A stretch of 64,000 bases of DNA from Micromonospora echinofusca (GTDB lineage: Bacteria > Actinomycetota > Actinomycetes > Mycobacteriales > Micromonosporaceae): contig NZ_LT607733.1 of NCBI RefSeq assembly GCF_900091445.1, forward strand, positions 4,863,001 through 4,927,000, written 5' to 3'. Below the pieces are notes generated by a model. The model had not been told where the DNA came from, did not search any database, and saw only the letters and a list, made by a program, of their open reading frames with translations. The translations under genes were made by a program, and so were the position numbers. Of the stretch, positions 27,160-34,002 are shown in pieces (position 1 is the first letter of the stretch; each line of letters opens with the position of its first letter).

Positions 27160-27186
27160 CTAAATTCTGGGAGGTAAGTTTCGGCT
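27160..27186. promoter_or_regulatory. Candidate NdgR operator in the leuC-ndgR divergent promoter
   Basis: The intergenic span is only about 50 bases and unusually AT-rich for this window (CCTAAATTCTGGGAGGTAAG). It contains GGTAAGTTTC at 27173-27182, found again upstream of ilvE at 48687-48696 in reverse orientation. TTCTGGGAGG at 27166-27175 resembles TTTTGGGAGG upstream of the cimA leader near 41015. The NdgR assignment is inference. Confidence 0.45.
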
Positions 27187-27199
27187 TGTGGGACACAGT

Positions 27200-27886
27200 A
27201 TGAGCGGTGTCGGCGTTCTCGACAAGGCGGTGGTCATCCTGGCCGCCTGCGTCGACGGCGCCAGCCTGGCCGAACTCGTTGAACGCACCAAGCTGCCCCG
27301 GGCCACCGCGCACCGGCTGGCGCAGGCGCTGGAGATCCACCGGATGCTGGTCCGGGACACCCAGGGTCGCTGGCGTCCCGGCCCGCGCCTGGGTGAGCTC
27401 GCCAACGCGGCGCCCGACGTGCTCCTGACGGCGGCGGAGCCGCTGCTCGCGGCGCTGCGGGACGCGACGGGCGAAAGCGCCCAGCTCTACCTGCGCCGCG
27501 CCGACGAGCGCATCTGCGTGGCCGCCGCCGAGCGGGCCAGCGGCCTGCGCGACACCGTGCCGGTCGGCTCGGTGCTGCCGATGACGGCCGGCTCGGCGGC
27601 GCAGATCCTGCTCGCCTGGGAGCCGCCCGAGGCGGTGATGCCGCTGCTGCCCCGGTCGAAGTTCACCGGCCGCACCCTCGCCGAGGTACGCCGTCGCGGC
27701 TGGGCGCAGAGCGTCGCCGAACGCGAGGCCGGTGTGGCGAGCGTCTCGGCGCCGATCCGCGACCGCACCGGTCGGGTCATCGCCGCGATCAGCATCTCCG
27801 GCCCCATCGAGCGCCTCGGACGCCGCCCCGGCGAACGCCACGCGATGGCCGTGGTCCGGGCCGGCCAACGCCTCTCCGGCCTCTGA
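27200..27886 (+). CDS. ndgR: IclR-family regulator NdgR of leucine/branched-chain metabolism
   Basis: A 228-residue IclR-type regulator (232 if GTG at 27188 is used). ATG at 27200 is preferred because homologues begin SGVGVLDKA. The winged helix is at about 5-60 (LAELVERTKLPRATAHRLAQALE) and the effector domain follows, with GSVLPMTAGSAAQILLAW and SVSAPIRDRTGRVIAAISISGP. NdgR in Streptomyces and LtbR in Corynebacterium are known to regulate leuCD and other amino acid genes. The divergent position to leuCD is conserved. Confidence 0.93.
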   Translation: MSGVGVLDKAVVILAACVDGASLAELVERTKLPRATAHRLAQALEIHRMLVRDTQGRWRPGPRLGELANAAPDVLLTAAEPLLAALRDATGESAQLYLRRADERICVAAAERASGLRDTVPVGSVLPMTAGSAAQILLAWEPPEAVMPLLPRSKFTGRTLAEVRRRGWAQSVAEREAGVASVSAPIRDRTGRVIAAISISGPIERLGRRPGERHAMAVVRAGQRLSGL

Positions 27887-27940
27887 CCACGGCTCCCCCC
27901 ACCCCAAGCCGCCCCCGCCACCCCACCGCCCATCGGCCCC

Positions 27941-28005
27941 GCGTCGATCAAGGAGTTCGCGTCCGGATTCGACGCCGGATCGAACGGGAACTTCTTGATC
28001 GACGC
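27941..28005. repeat. Palindromic repeat element with GCGTCGATCA arms (REP/MITE-like)
   Basis: GCGTCGATCAAGGAGTTC at 27941-27958 and GAACTTCTTGATCGACGC at 27988-28005 are reverse complements with one mismatch. The 29-base centre itself holds TCCGG...CCGGA. It lies between ndgR and the tRNA-Glu terminator. A more degenerate element with the same GTCGATCA...CAGTTG arm design is at 37149-37226, so this is a dispersed family. Confidence 0.7.
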
Positions 28006-28070
28006 GACCGACAGCGGCACGGTGCGGTGCGATCGGGGGGTGCAGCCCGGGTGGGAGGGATGGAGAGCCG

Positions 28071-28104
28071 AACGGCCCGCTCCACCGGAGTGGAACGGGC
28101 CGTT
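28071..28104 (-). terminator. Terminator of the first tRNA-Glu
   Basis: AACGGCCCG and CGGGCCGTT arms with further pairing inside, immediately 3' of the tRNA. A near-identical copy lies at 28340-28373. Confidence 0.75.
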
Positions 28105-28111
28105 CGAGTTG

Positions 28112-28184
28112 TAGCCCCGACCGGATTCGAACCGGCGCTACCGCCTTGAGAGGGCGGCGTCCTGGGCCGCTAGACGACGGGGCC
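28112..28184 (-). tRNA. tRNA-Glu (anticodon CTC), copy 1
   Basis: A 73-base gene. Acceptor stem GGCCCCG pairs with CGGGGCT (G-U at the end), discriminator A. The anticodon arm is CCGCC-CTCTCAA-GGCGG, giving CTC. The T arm is GCCGGTTCGAATCCGGT. CCA is not encoded. It is identical to the gene at 28381-28453. A TAGACT -10-like hexamer lies 45 bases upstream. Confidence 0.96.
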
Positions 28185-28228
28185 AAGACTTCACTTGCTT
28201 CCACCACCCTTGCGAGCGGTGCCGCTGT

Positions 28229-28234
28229 AGTCTA
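28229..28234 (-). promoter_or_regulatory. Candidate -10 element of tRNA-Glu copy 1
   Basis: TAGACT on the minus strand, 45 bases before the tRNA 5' end, followed by a CAGCGGCACCGCTC block also present in the second cassette. Conservation between the two copies is the main support. Confidence 0.45.
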
Positions 28235-28339
28235 GCGGCGTCCCCTCCGGAGACGGAAATCGGGGCGACCGCACGGTCGACACGGCACACCACCGCCCCG
28301 TCGGGCCGGCCGTGGAGGCGCCGGAGCGGGAGAATATGA

Positions 28340-28373
28340 AACGGCCCGCCCCACCGGAGTGGAACGGGCCGTT
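28340..28373 (-). terminator. Terminator of the second tRNA-Glu
   Basis: Same hairpin as at 28071-28104 with one base difference between the arms and loop. It lies 7 bases 3' of the second tRNA-Glu. Confidence 0.75.
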
Positions 28374-28380
28374 CGAAATG

Positions 28381-28453
28381 TAGCCCCGACCGGATTCGAA
28401 CCGGCGCTACCGCCTTGAGAGGGCGGCGTCCTGGGCCGCTAGACGACGGGGCC
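28381..28453 (-). tRNA. tRNA-Glu (anticodon CTC), copy 2
   Basis: Identical 73-base sequence to 28112-28184, with the same acceptor stem, CTC anticodon and TTCGAAT T loop. Its 3' terminator and part of its 5' flank are also copied, so the whole transcription unit was duplicated in tandem. Confidence 0.96.
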
Positions 28454-28495
28454 AGAACCTGCTCGCGGCACCACTCTGTCGAGCGGTGCCGCTGG

Positions 28496-28501
28496 ACTCT
28501 A
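28496..28501 (-). promoter_or_regulatory. Candidate -10 element of tRNA-Glu copy 2
   Basis: TAGAGT on the minus strand, 43 bases before the tRNA 5' end, followed by the CCAGCGGCACCGCTC block shared with copy 1. Confidence 0.45.
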
Positions 28502-28587
28502 TCAGAGAGAACCCCGATCCCCTGACGGGAACCGGAGCCGTCTCCTACGAGATCCAGCGCCCGAGACTCTTGCGAACCTCGGCTGCG

Positions 28588-28659
28588 CTGGGGTACCAGG
28601 ACTCGAACCTAGACTAACTGAACCAGAATCAGTCGGGCTGCCAATTACCCCATACCCCA
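28588..28659 (-). tRNA. tRNA-Gln (anticodon CTG)
   Basis: A 72-base gene with acceptor TGGGGTA/TACCCCA, discriminator G, and anticodon arm ACTGA-TTCTGGT-TCAGT giving CTG. The T arm contains TTCGAGT. It sits upstream of the two tRNA-Glu genes on the same strand. No CCA is encoded. Confidence 0.95.
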
Positions 28660-28767
28660 TTGGCCCCTTGCGGTGCCGGGATCAAACTTTACCCTCCCGG
28701 CGCCAGCGGGCCAAATCGAGCCCCCCCAAACCGCCCCTGAACTGCGGAAACAGGGCCTCGACGCGGA

Positions 28768-29571
28768 TCAGGCGACGGGCACCACCGGGTTGGTCAGGTC
28801 CCCGATCCCCTCGATCCGCACGGTGACCGTATCCCCGTCCAGGAGCGGGCTAACCCCGGCGGGCGTGCCGGTGAGCACCACGTCGCCGGGGAGCAGCGTC
28901 ATCACGTGCGAGACGTACGACACGAGTGCCGGCACGTCGAAGACCATGTCGCGGGTCCGGCCGAGCTGGCGGACCTCCATCTCCTCCGGGTTGCGACCCA
29001 CCTCACAGCGGATCTCCACGTCGCGGACGTCGAGCCCGGTGGTGATCCACGGCCCGATCGGGCAGAACGAGTCGAAGCCCTTGGCCCGGGTCCACTGGCC
29101 GTCGGAGCGCTGAAGGTCCCGGGCGGTGACGTCGTTGGCGCAGGTGTAGCCGAAGATGGCCCGCTCGGCGGCGGCCCGGTCGGCCCGGCGGGCGCCCGGC
29201 GCGCCGATCACCACGGCCAGCTCGGCCTCGTGCTCGACCTGCTTGGAGAAGATCGGCAGCCGGATGGCGTCCCGGGGGCCGATCACGGAGGTGGACGGCT
29301 TGAGGAAGAGCAGCGGCTCCTTGGGCACCTCGCTGCCGTGCTCGGCGGCGTGCTCGGCGTAGTTGCGGCCGACGCAGACGACCTTGCTGGGCAGGATCGG
29401 CGAGAGCAGGCGGACGTCCGACAGCGCCCAACGGGCACCGCTGAAGGTGATCTGGCCGAACGGGTGGCCCTCGATCTCGGCGACGGTCAGGCCCTGCGGG
29501 CCCGCCTCCGGCTCGCCCTCGACGACCCCGAACGACATTCCCTTGGCATGAGCAAAACGAGCGATACGCAC
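28768..29571 (-). CDS. Fumarylacetoacetate hydrolase family protein
   Basis: A 267-residue FAH-superfamily protein. Family marks are VVCVGRNYAEHAAEHG, LFLKPSTSVIGP, the metal-binding EHEAELAVVIG, GYTCANDVTARDLQ and GDVVLTGTPAGVSPL. Members hydrolyse or decarboxylate beta-keto acids such as acylpyruvates or oxaloacetate. The exact substrate is unknown. In M. tuberculosis the homologue (Rv2993c) is next to gltX and close to ndgR-leuCD. Here tRNA-Gln and tRNA-Glu genes occupy that place and gltX is not in the window. Confidence 0.9.
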   Translation of the reverse strand: MRIARFAHAKGMSFGVVEGEPEAGPQGLTVAEIEGHPFGQITFSGARWALSDVRLLSPILPSKVVCVGRNYAEHAAEHGSEVPKEPLLFLKPSTSVIGPRDAIRLPIFSKQVEHEAELAVVIGAPGARRADRAAAERAIFGYTCANDVTARDLQRSDGQWTRAKGFDSFCPIGPWITTGLDVRDVEIRCEVGRNPEEMEVRQLGRTRDMVFDVPALVSYVSHVMTLLPGDVVLTGTPAGVSPLLDGDTVTVRIEGIGDLTNPVVPVA

Positions 29572-29762
29572 CAGGCCAATCTAGCCCCGGCGAACCGCGC
29601 CCCGGCCGAGGCCGCGACGAGGCGCGCGGACCGACCACCGGCGCACCCTGGAGGTCCGGCCGTGCACCATACGTCTCCGCCCGCCCGGCCGGGCCGAGTT
29701 CGCGACTTCGTACCCGCCCGGCGTCGCCGCGCCCCTAGCGTCGGCTCCGGAGGTTCGTTCGT

Positions 29763-31046
29763 ATGCCTGCATCGACACGACACCACAGGGCCCTCGCAGT
29801 GTTCGTACACTGCCTCGGCATTCTCGCCGCCGTGCCGGCACTGCCCGCGGCGGCCCCACCAGCGGCGGCCGCGCCGGCACCACCGGTGGTCGCACCGACG
29901 CCGGAGCCGGCGATGCCGTCGGCGCCGCCGGCGGTGCCCAGCCCGACCCGGGCCGCCCCGCCGGTGGCGAAACCGCCCGTCACGGTCGCGGTGGTGCCGG
30001 AGAGCACGCCGGCGCCGCGCTACCGCATCCAGGTCCGCAACAGCGGCGGTACGCCGGTTGACACCACGGTCCGGCAGGAGCTGCCGCCCGGCGCCTCGGC
30101 GACCGCCATCACCGACGGGGGCCGGGCCACCCGGGGCACCGGGCAGTCGGCCACCGAGGTGACCTGGCAGCTGAAGCTGCCCGCCCGCAGCACCACCACC
30201 CTGGGCACGGCGCTCACCACCACCGCCCCGGCCCGGCCGCTGACCGCGCCGGCCTGCGCGTTCGCCCGCGACGGCAGCCGACCGTACGACTGCGCGACCG
30301 CGACCTGGAGCGCGACCGCGCCGGCCGCGGCGCCCGAGCGGACCGAGGCACCGCCGTGGCGCCGGACGCCGGTGCTGCTGGCGGGGCTCGCCACGGTGGC
30401 GGTGCTCGCGGTGGGCGGGGCCTGGACGTGGCGCCGACGCCGCCGACCGGTCGCGGCGGCCCTGACCGGCGATGGGCCGGGGACGGTCTACCCGCGCCCG
30501 GCCGCACCGCGCCCGGAGCAGCTGCGCCGAAAGCCGTCCGTCTGGTTGATCGTCCCGGTGGCCGCCGTGGTGCTCGCCGGCACGCTGGGCACCGCCGCCT
30601 GGACGGCCACCCGCAAGGTCGCCTCCGTCGACCCCGACAGCCAGCCGACCAGCGGCGCGTGGGTCGGCCGTGGGGTCAACGGCGCGGTGGGCGAGCCGCT
30701 GCGCGAGTCGGCGTTCGAGTTCACCGTGTACCGGGTGGCGTGCGAGCCCGGCACGGCGGCCCGGCAGTGCCAGGCCACGGTCGGGGTGCGCAACCTCACC
30801 CCCGAGCAGCAGAGCTGGCACGGCCGGCTGCAACGGGCGTACCTGCCCGACGGCAACTTCGTCAGCACCGACGAGCAGGCGACCCGGGCGGCCAACCAGG
30901 GCCGGGACGTCTTCGCCCAGCCGATGGCCGCCGGCAGCCGGACGGTGCTGCCGCTGGTCTTCACCGTCGACGGGAAGGCGCCACCGCAGCAGTTGGAGCT
31001 GCGCAGCGGGGTGTTCTCCGCCGGGGTCCGGGTGGACGTGCCCTGA
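29763..31046 (+). CDS. Secreted/membrane protein of unknown function with proline-rich N-terminus
   Basis: A 427-residue envelope protein. It has a signal-like hydrophobic segment at about residues 10-30, an Ala/Pro-rich linker, and a DUF11-like beta domain at about 88-170 (YRIQVRNSGGTPVDTTVRQELPPG). A first membrane helix is near 205 (VLLAGLATVAVLAVGGAW), followed by WRRRRR, and a second near 260-275 (WLIVPVAAVVLAGTLG). The C-terminal domain, about 300-427, resembles the extracellular DUF4352 fold. Two helices leave both beta domains outside. No family-specific function was recognised. ATG at 29763 follows GGAGG. Confidence 0.75.
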   Translation: MPASTRHHRALAVFVHCLGILAAVPALPAAAPPAAAAPAPPVVAPTPEPAMPSAPPAVPSPTRAAPPVAKPPVTVAVVPESTPAPRYRIQVRNSGGTPVDTTVRQELPPGASATAITDGGRATRGTGQSATEVTWQLKLPARSTTTLGTALTTTAPARPLTAPACAFARDGSRPYDCATATWSATAPAAAPERTEAPPWRRTPVLLAGLATVAVLAVGGAWTWRRRRRPVAAALTGDGPGTVYPRPAAPRPEQLRRKPSVWLIVPVAAVVLAGTLGTAAWTATRKVASVDPDSQPTSGAWVGRGVNGAVGEPLRESAFEFTVYRVACEPGTAARQCQATVGVRNLTPEQQSWHGRLQRAYLPDGNFVSTDEQATRAANQGRDVFAQPMAAGSRTVLPLVFTVDGKAPPQQLELRSGVFSAGVRVDVP

Positions 31047-31080
31047 CCGGGCGCGGGGCGGCGGTCGTACCCTGGGGTCC

Positions 31081-31179
31081 GTGACCGTCGCCCTCGCCCC
31101 GACCGCCGTGCTCGACGCGGCGCGCTGGCAGGCCCGGCGCCGGGCGCACGAGCGGGACGACGAAGGTCCGGACCGTTGA
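31081..31179 (+). pseudogene. Remnant of the start of a 3-methyladenine DNA glycosylase gene
   Basis: A 32-residue frame from GTG 31081 to TGA 31177-31179. Its segment AVLDAARWQARRRAHERDD resembles the amino terminus of actinobacterial 3-methyladenine glycosylases, which typically begin with a ...W..RR.AHE... helix. It is GC-rich like the chromosome. It stops exactly where the next, compositionally different glycosylase gene begins (TTGA overlap). I read it as the leftover 5' end of the resident gene after replacement of its body. It might alternatively be a short translated leader. Confidence 0.6.
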
Positions 31180-32051
31180 CCAGCATCCCCGCCGCAAGCT
31201 GGCTTCCCCTCCTCGAAGCTCACGAGAAGCGCGCCGACTCACTTACCGCAGGCCACCGCGCCCGCAAGGCCACGAGGGAGCGCCACGCGATCGATGACTT
31301 CTTGTACGACTACTACGGCACCCGGCCCTCCGTGCTCCGACGGTGGCACCCCGGCGTGGGCATCTCCTTGGAACCGGGACCGCACGGATCTGCCCCACAC
31401 CGGCAGTGGCGTTGGTATGCCACGGACGCGGACGGGATCGTGAGCTTCGACGTCGCAGCGTTCCTCGCCGACCGGGCCGAGTCGGTGCGCTTCATCCATC
31501 GACTGTTGTCCGCCATCTCGTCACGACCAGCCTTCACTGGCTGCTTCGGCCTGCACGAGTGGGCGATGGTGTACCGCCAACGTGAGCATCGGCATCCACT
31601 CCCCTTGCGACTTGGGCAGGAGGGAACCGACGCGGTGGTCGAGTCCCACCAGATCCGCTGCACGCACTTCGACGCGTTCCGGTTCTTCACCCCTGAGGCG
31701 ATTGGCCTCAACCGGCTCCAACCAACGAGGGAGAGCCAGGTAGAGCTTGACCAGCCGGGCTGCCTGCATGCCTCGATGGACTGCCACAAGTGGGCAACCA
31801 AGCTGGGCCCTGCGGTTCCGGGAGATCTGGCGCTCGACTGCTTCGAGTTGGCGAGGGACATCCGGCTGCTCGACATGCAGGCGTCCCCGTACGACTTCTC
31901 CTCCTACGGGGAACCGGCGGTAGCCATCGAGACTCCTGAGGGCAAGGCCGAGTACGTCGCACGGCAGCGCGAGTTCGCGCAGCGTGCCGCGCCGCTGCGG
32001 GCGCGACTGGTCGCCGAGTGCGACCGGCTGCTGTCGACGACCGACGGGTGA
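31176..32051 (+). CDS. 3-methyladenine DNA glycosylase (actinobacterial family)
   Basis: A 291-residue protein matching the actinobacterial protein annotated as 3-methyladenine DNA glycosylase. Family segments are FLYDYYGTRPSVLRRWHPG, CFGLHEWAMVYRQ, THFDAFRFFTPEA, QPGCLHASMDCHKWATKL and ASPYDF. The repair activity rests on family annotation. The TTG at 31176 gives a full-length N-terminus with AASWLPLLEAHEKRAD. Third codon positions hold many more A/T bases than neighbouring genes (for example CTTACC, GCTCAC, TTGTAC), and the following 200 bases are also AT-richer, which points to acquisition by transfer. Confidence 0.85.
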   Translation: MTSIPAASWLPLLEAHEKRADSLTAGHRARKATRERHAIDDFLYDYYGTRPSVLRRWHPGVGISLEPGPHGSAPHRQWRWYATDADGIVSFDVAAFLADRAESVRFIHRLLSAISSRPAFTGCFGLHEWAMVYRQREHRHPLPLRLGQEGTDAVVESHQIRCTHFDAFRFFTPEAIGLNRLQPTRESQVELDQPGCLHASMDCHKWATKLGPAVPGDLALDCFELARDIRLLDMQASPYDFSSYGEPAVAIETPEGKAEYVARQREFAQRAAPLRARLVAECDRLLSTTDG

Positions 32052-32247
32052 GCGGGCCCGCCCGGCTACCGGCTGCTTCATGAGCCGTGACTGGCTGCGC
32101 CGAATCTCGACGACGGCGGCACAGTGCGCTCGCCTGATACCACACAGGTATTTTTATGCCCCGCAGGTATCAACGTTCCGGCGGCAGTGGTCCATCGGCC
32201 TGCGTGCCTTCCAGGCCCGCCGCCTGCCTACCACTTCTGAAACACGC

Positions 32248-32673
32248 CTAGTCGCCGTCGACGCGGCGGTCGCGCTTGCGCTGTGACCGGCGCTTCTTCT
32301 CGGCCAGGCGGCGCTCCTTCGCGCCGCGCGAGGGGCGGGTGGGCCGGCGGGGCGGGGGCGGCGGGGCCGCGGCCTCGCGCAGCAGCGCGGCGAGTCGTTC
32401 CCGGGCGGCCTCCCGGTTGGCCAGCTGCGCCCGGTGCTCGCTGGCGGTGACGGTCAGCACACCGTCGACCAGCCGGCCGGCGAGGCGTTGCAGGGCGCGC
32501 GCCCGCAGCGGCTCGGGCACGCCGGGCGAGGCGGCCAGGTCGTAGCTCAGCTCCACCCGCGAGTCGGTGGTGTTGACGCCCTGCCCGCCGGGCCCGGACG
32601 ACCGGGAGAAGCGTTCCCGCAGCTCGGCGGCGGGCACGGTCCATCGGTCGGTCACCCGCAGTCCGTCGTCCAC
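32248..32673 (-). CDS. arfB: Alternative ribosome-rescue factor ArfB (peptidyl-tRNA hydrolase, ICT1-like)
   Basis: A 141-residue class I release-factor-like protein. The catalytic GGQ is in SSGPGGQGVNTTDSRVEL near residue 27. A basic C-terminal tail (AKERRLAEKKRRSQRKRDRR) enters the mRNA channel of stalled ribosomes. Length and architecture are those of ArfB/YaeJ: it lacks the codon-recognition domains of RF1/RF2. It rescues ribosomes stalled without a stop codon, as a backup to tmRNA. Confidence 0.93.
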   Translation of the reverse strand: MDDGLRVTDRWTVPAAELRERFSRSSGPGGQGVNTTDSRVELSYDLAASPGVPEPLRARALQRLAGRLVDGVLTVTASEHRAQLANREAARERLAALLREAAAPPPPPRRPTRPSRGAKERRLAEKKRRSQRKRDRRVDGD

Positions 32674-32682
32674 TCCCCGAGG

Positions 32683-32985
32683 CTAACGCCCCTGCCGCTC
32701 GCTCGGAGTGGCGGACGGGCCGGGGGTCCGCCCCGGTGCGGCGGGGTCGTCGCCGGGGCCGGCGGCGGCGTACGCGACCGCGCCCACCAGCAGCAGGGCG
32801 ATGATCCCGATCTTCGTGGTGGCCACCTTGATCAGCAGCCACGCGGCGCGCCGGGCGCCGGGCACGGTCTTCCTCACCGTCTGGTAGTCGGCCCACCCGC
32901 GTCGTGCCCGGGCGTACGCCGACCCCACACCGGTTCCGATCAGCAGGCCCACCAGCAGGAGGGCCACGATTTCAGGACGCTCCAC
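32683..32985 (-). CDS. Small two-helix membrane protein, unknown function
   Basis: A 100-residue protein with hydrophobic segments at about 7-26 (VALLLVGLLIGTGVGSAYAR) and 57-74 (KIGIIALLLVGAVAYAAAG), a basic stretch between them and a Pro/Ser-rich tail. It is 9 bases upstream of arfB on the same strand and probably co-transcribed. I did not recognise a family. Confidence 0.7.
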   Translation of the reverse strand: MERPEIVALLLVGLLIGTGVGSAYARARRGWADYQTVRKTVPGARRAAWLLIKVATTKIGIIALLLVGAVAYAAAGPGDDPAAPGRTPGPSATPSERQGR

Positions 32986-33094
32986 CCACGCCAGTATCCA
33001 TACTCAGCGTAATATTTCCATTGGCCGATCCTTACGGGCCGGGTATCCGACAGTTTTCACATTCCCGGGCCGCCCCGCGCGGCCCGTACGCAGC

Positions 33095-33958
33095 TCAGCC
33101 GCCCTTGCCGATGATCGTGTCGGCGGTCTGCTGCACCTGCTCGATGGGAATGGCGAAGCCGATGCCGATCGAGCCGTTGCCGTCGATCGTGGCGATGGCC
33201 GTGTTCACCCCGACCACCTCGCCGCGGGCGTTCACGAGCGGGCCGCCCGAGTTGCCCGGGTTGATCGAGGCGTCGGTCTGCACGGCGGTGTGCCGGTTGT
33301 CGCCGAGGCGCACCTGGCGGTCCAGGGCGCTGACGATGCCGGCGGTGACGGTGCCGGGCAGCCCCAGAGGCGAGCCGACCGCCAGCACCGGCTCCCCCAC
33401 CCGCGTGGCGCCCGGCTTGGCCAGCGGCAGCGCCGCCAGGCCGGCCGACGGCGGCACCCGGAGCACGGCGAGGTCGCTGCGCGGCTCCCGCCCGACCACC
33501 TCGGCGGCGAACCGCCGCCCGTCGGGCAGTTCCACGGTCACCGATCCGCCGCGCCCCTTGGCCAGGATGTGGTCGTTGGTGATGATGTGCTGCTGGTCGT
33601 CGACGGCGAAGCCGGAGCCGGTGGCCGAGGCGCCGCCCGCCCCGCCCACCAGCACCGACACCACGCCCGGCACGGTCTTGCCGGCCGCGGTCACCAGCTC
33701 CGCCGGGACGGGGGCCGCCGAGGCCGCCGCCGGGCCGGGTGCGGCGTCGCGTCCGGCCACGACGCCGCCGGCCACCGCGCCGGAGACGGTCGAGAGGGCC
33801 ACCACCGCCAGCGCCGCCAGCACCAGCCCGCCCGGACGCCGTCGGGCCGGGCCACCGTCCGGTCCGGCCCCGTCCCACCGGGGCCGCCCGTGGAGATCCA
33901 GCTCCGGCGAGATGAACCAGGGGCCGCGCGGTTCGCCCAGCCCGGTCTGCACTGCCAT
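33095..33958 (-). CDS. HtrA/DegP-like S1C serine protease, membrane-anchored
   Basis: A 287-residue trypsin-like protease of the HtrA group. A cytoplasmic N-terminus is followed by a membrane helix at about residues 43-68 (LVLAALAVVALSTVSGAVAG) and an extracytoplasmic protease domain. The triad lies in TNDHIL (His), SDLAVL (Asp) and GNSGGPL (Ser). No PDZ domain follows, unlike DegP, so it is a short form. It is 44 bases after the VWA gene, making it the last gene of the moxR-DUF58-VWA operon. It may process or quality-control envelope proteins. Confidence 0.88.
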   Translation of the reverse strand: MAVQTGLGEPRGPWFISPELDLHGRPRWDGAGPDGGPARRRPGGLVLAALAVVALSTVSGAVAGGVVAGRDAAPGPAAASAAPVPAELVTAAGKTVPGVVSVLVGGAGGASATGSGFAVDDQQHIITNDHILAKGRGGSVTVELPDGRRFAAEVVGREPRSDLAVLRVPPSAGLAALPLAKPGATRVGEPVLAVGSPLGLPGTVTAGIVSALDRQVRLGDNRHTAVQTDASINPGNSGGPLVNARGEVVGVNTAIATIDGNGSIGIGFAIPIEQVQQTADTIIGKGG

Positions 33959-34002
33959 GCGTACGCTCCTCACGTGTCCTTCTCGACGGTGGTCGTACGG
34001 GA

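Noticed and set aside
27151..27199. T-box or riboswitch upstream of leuC
   Set aside because: Only about 50 bases separate the two start codons, too short for a T-box, and no conserved T-box sequence is present.
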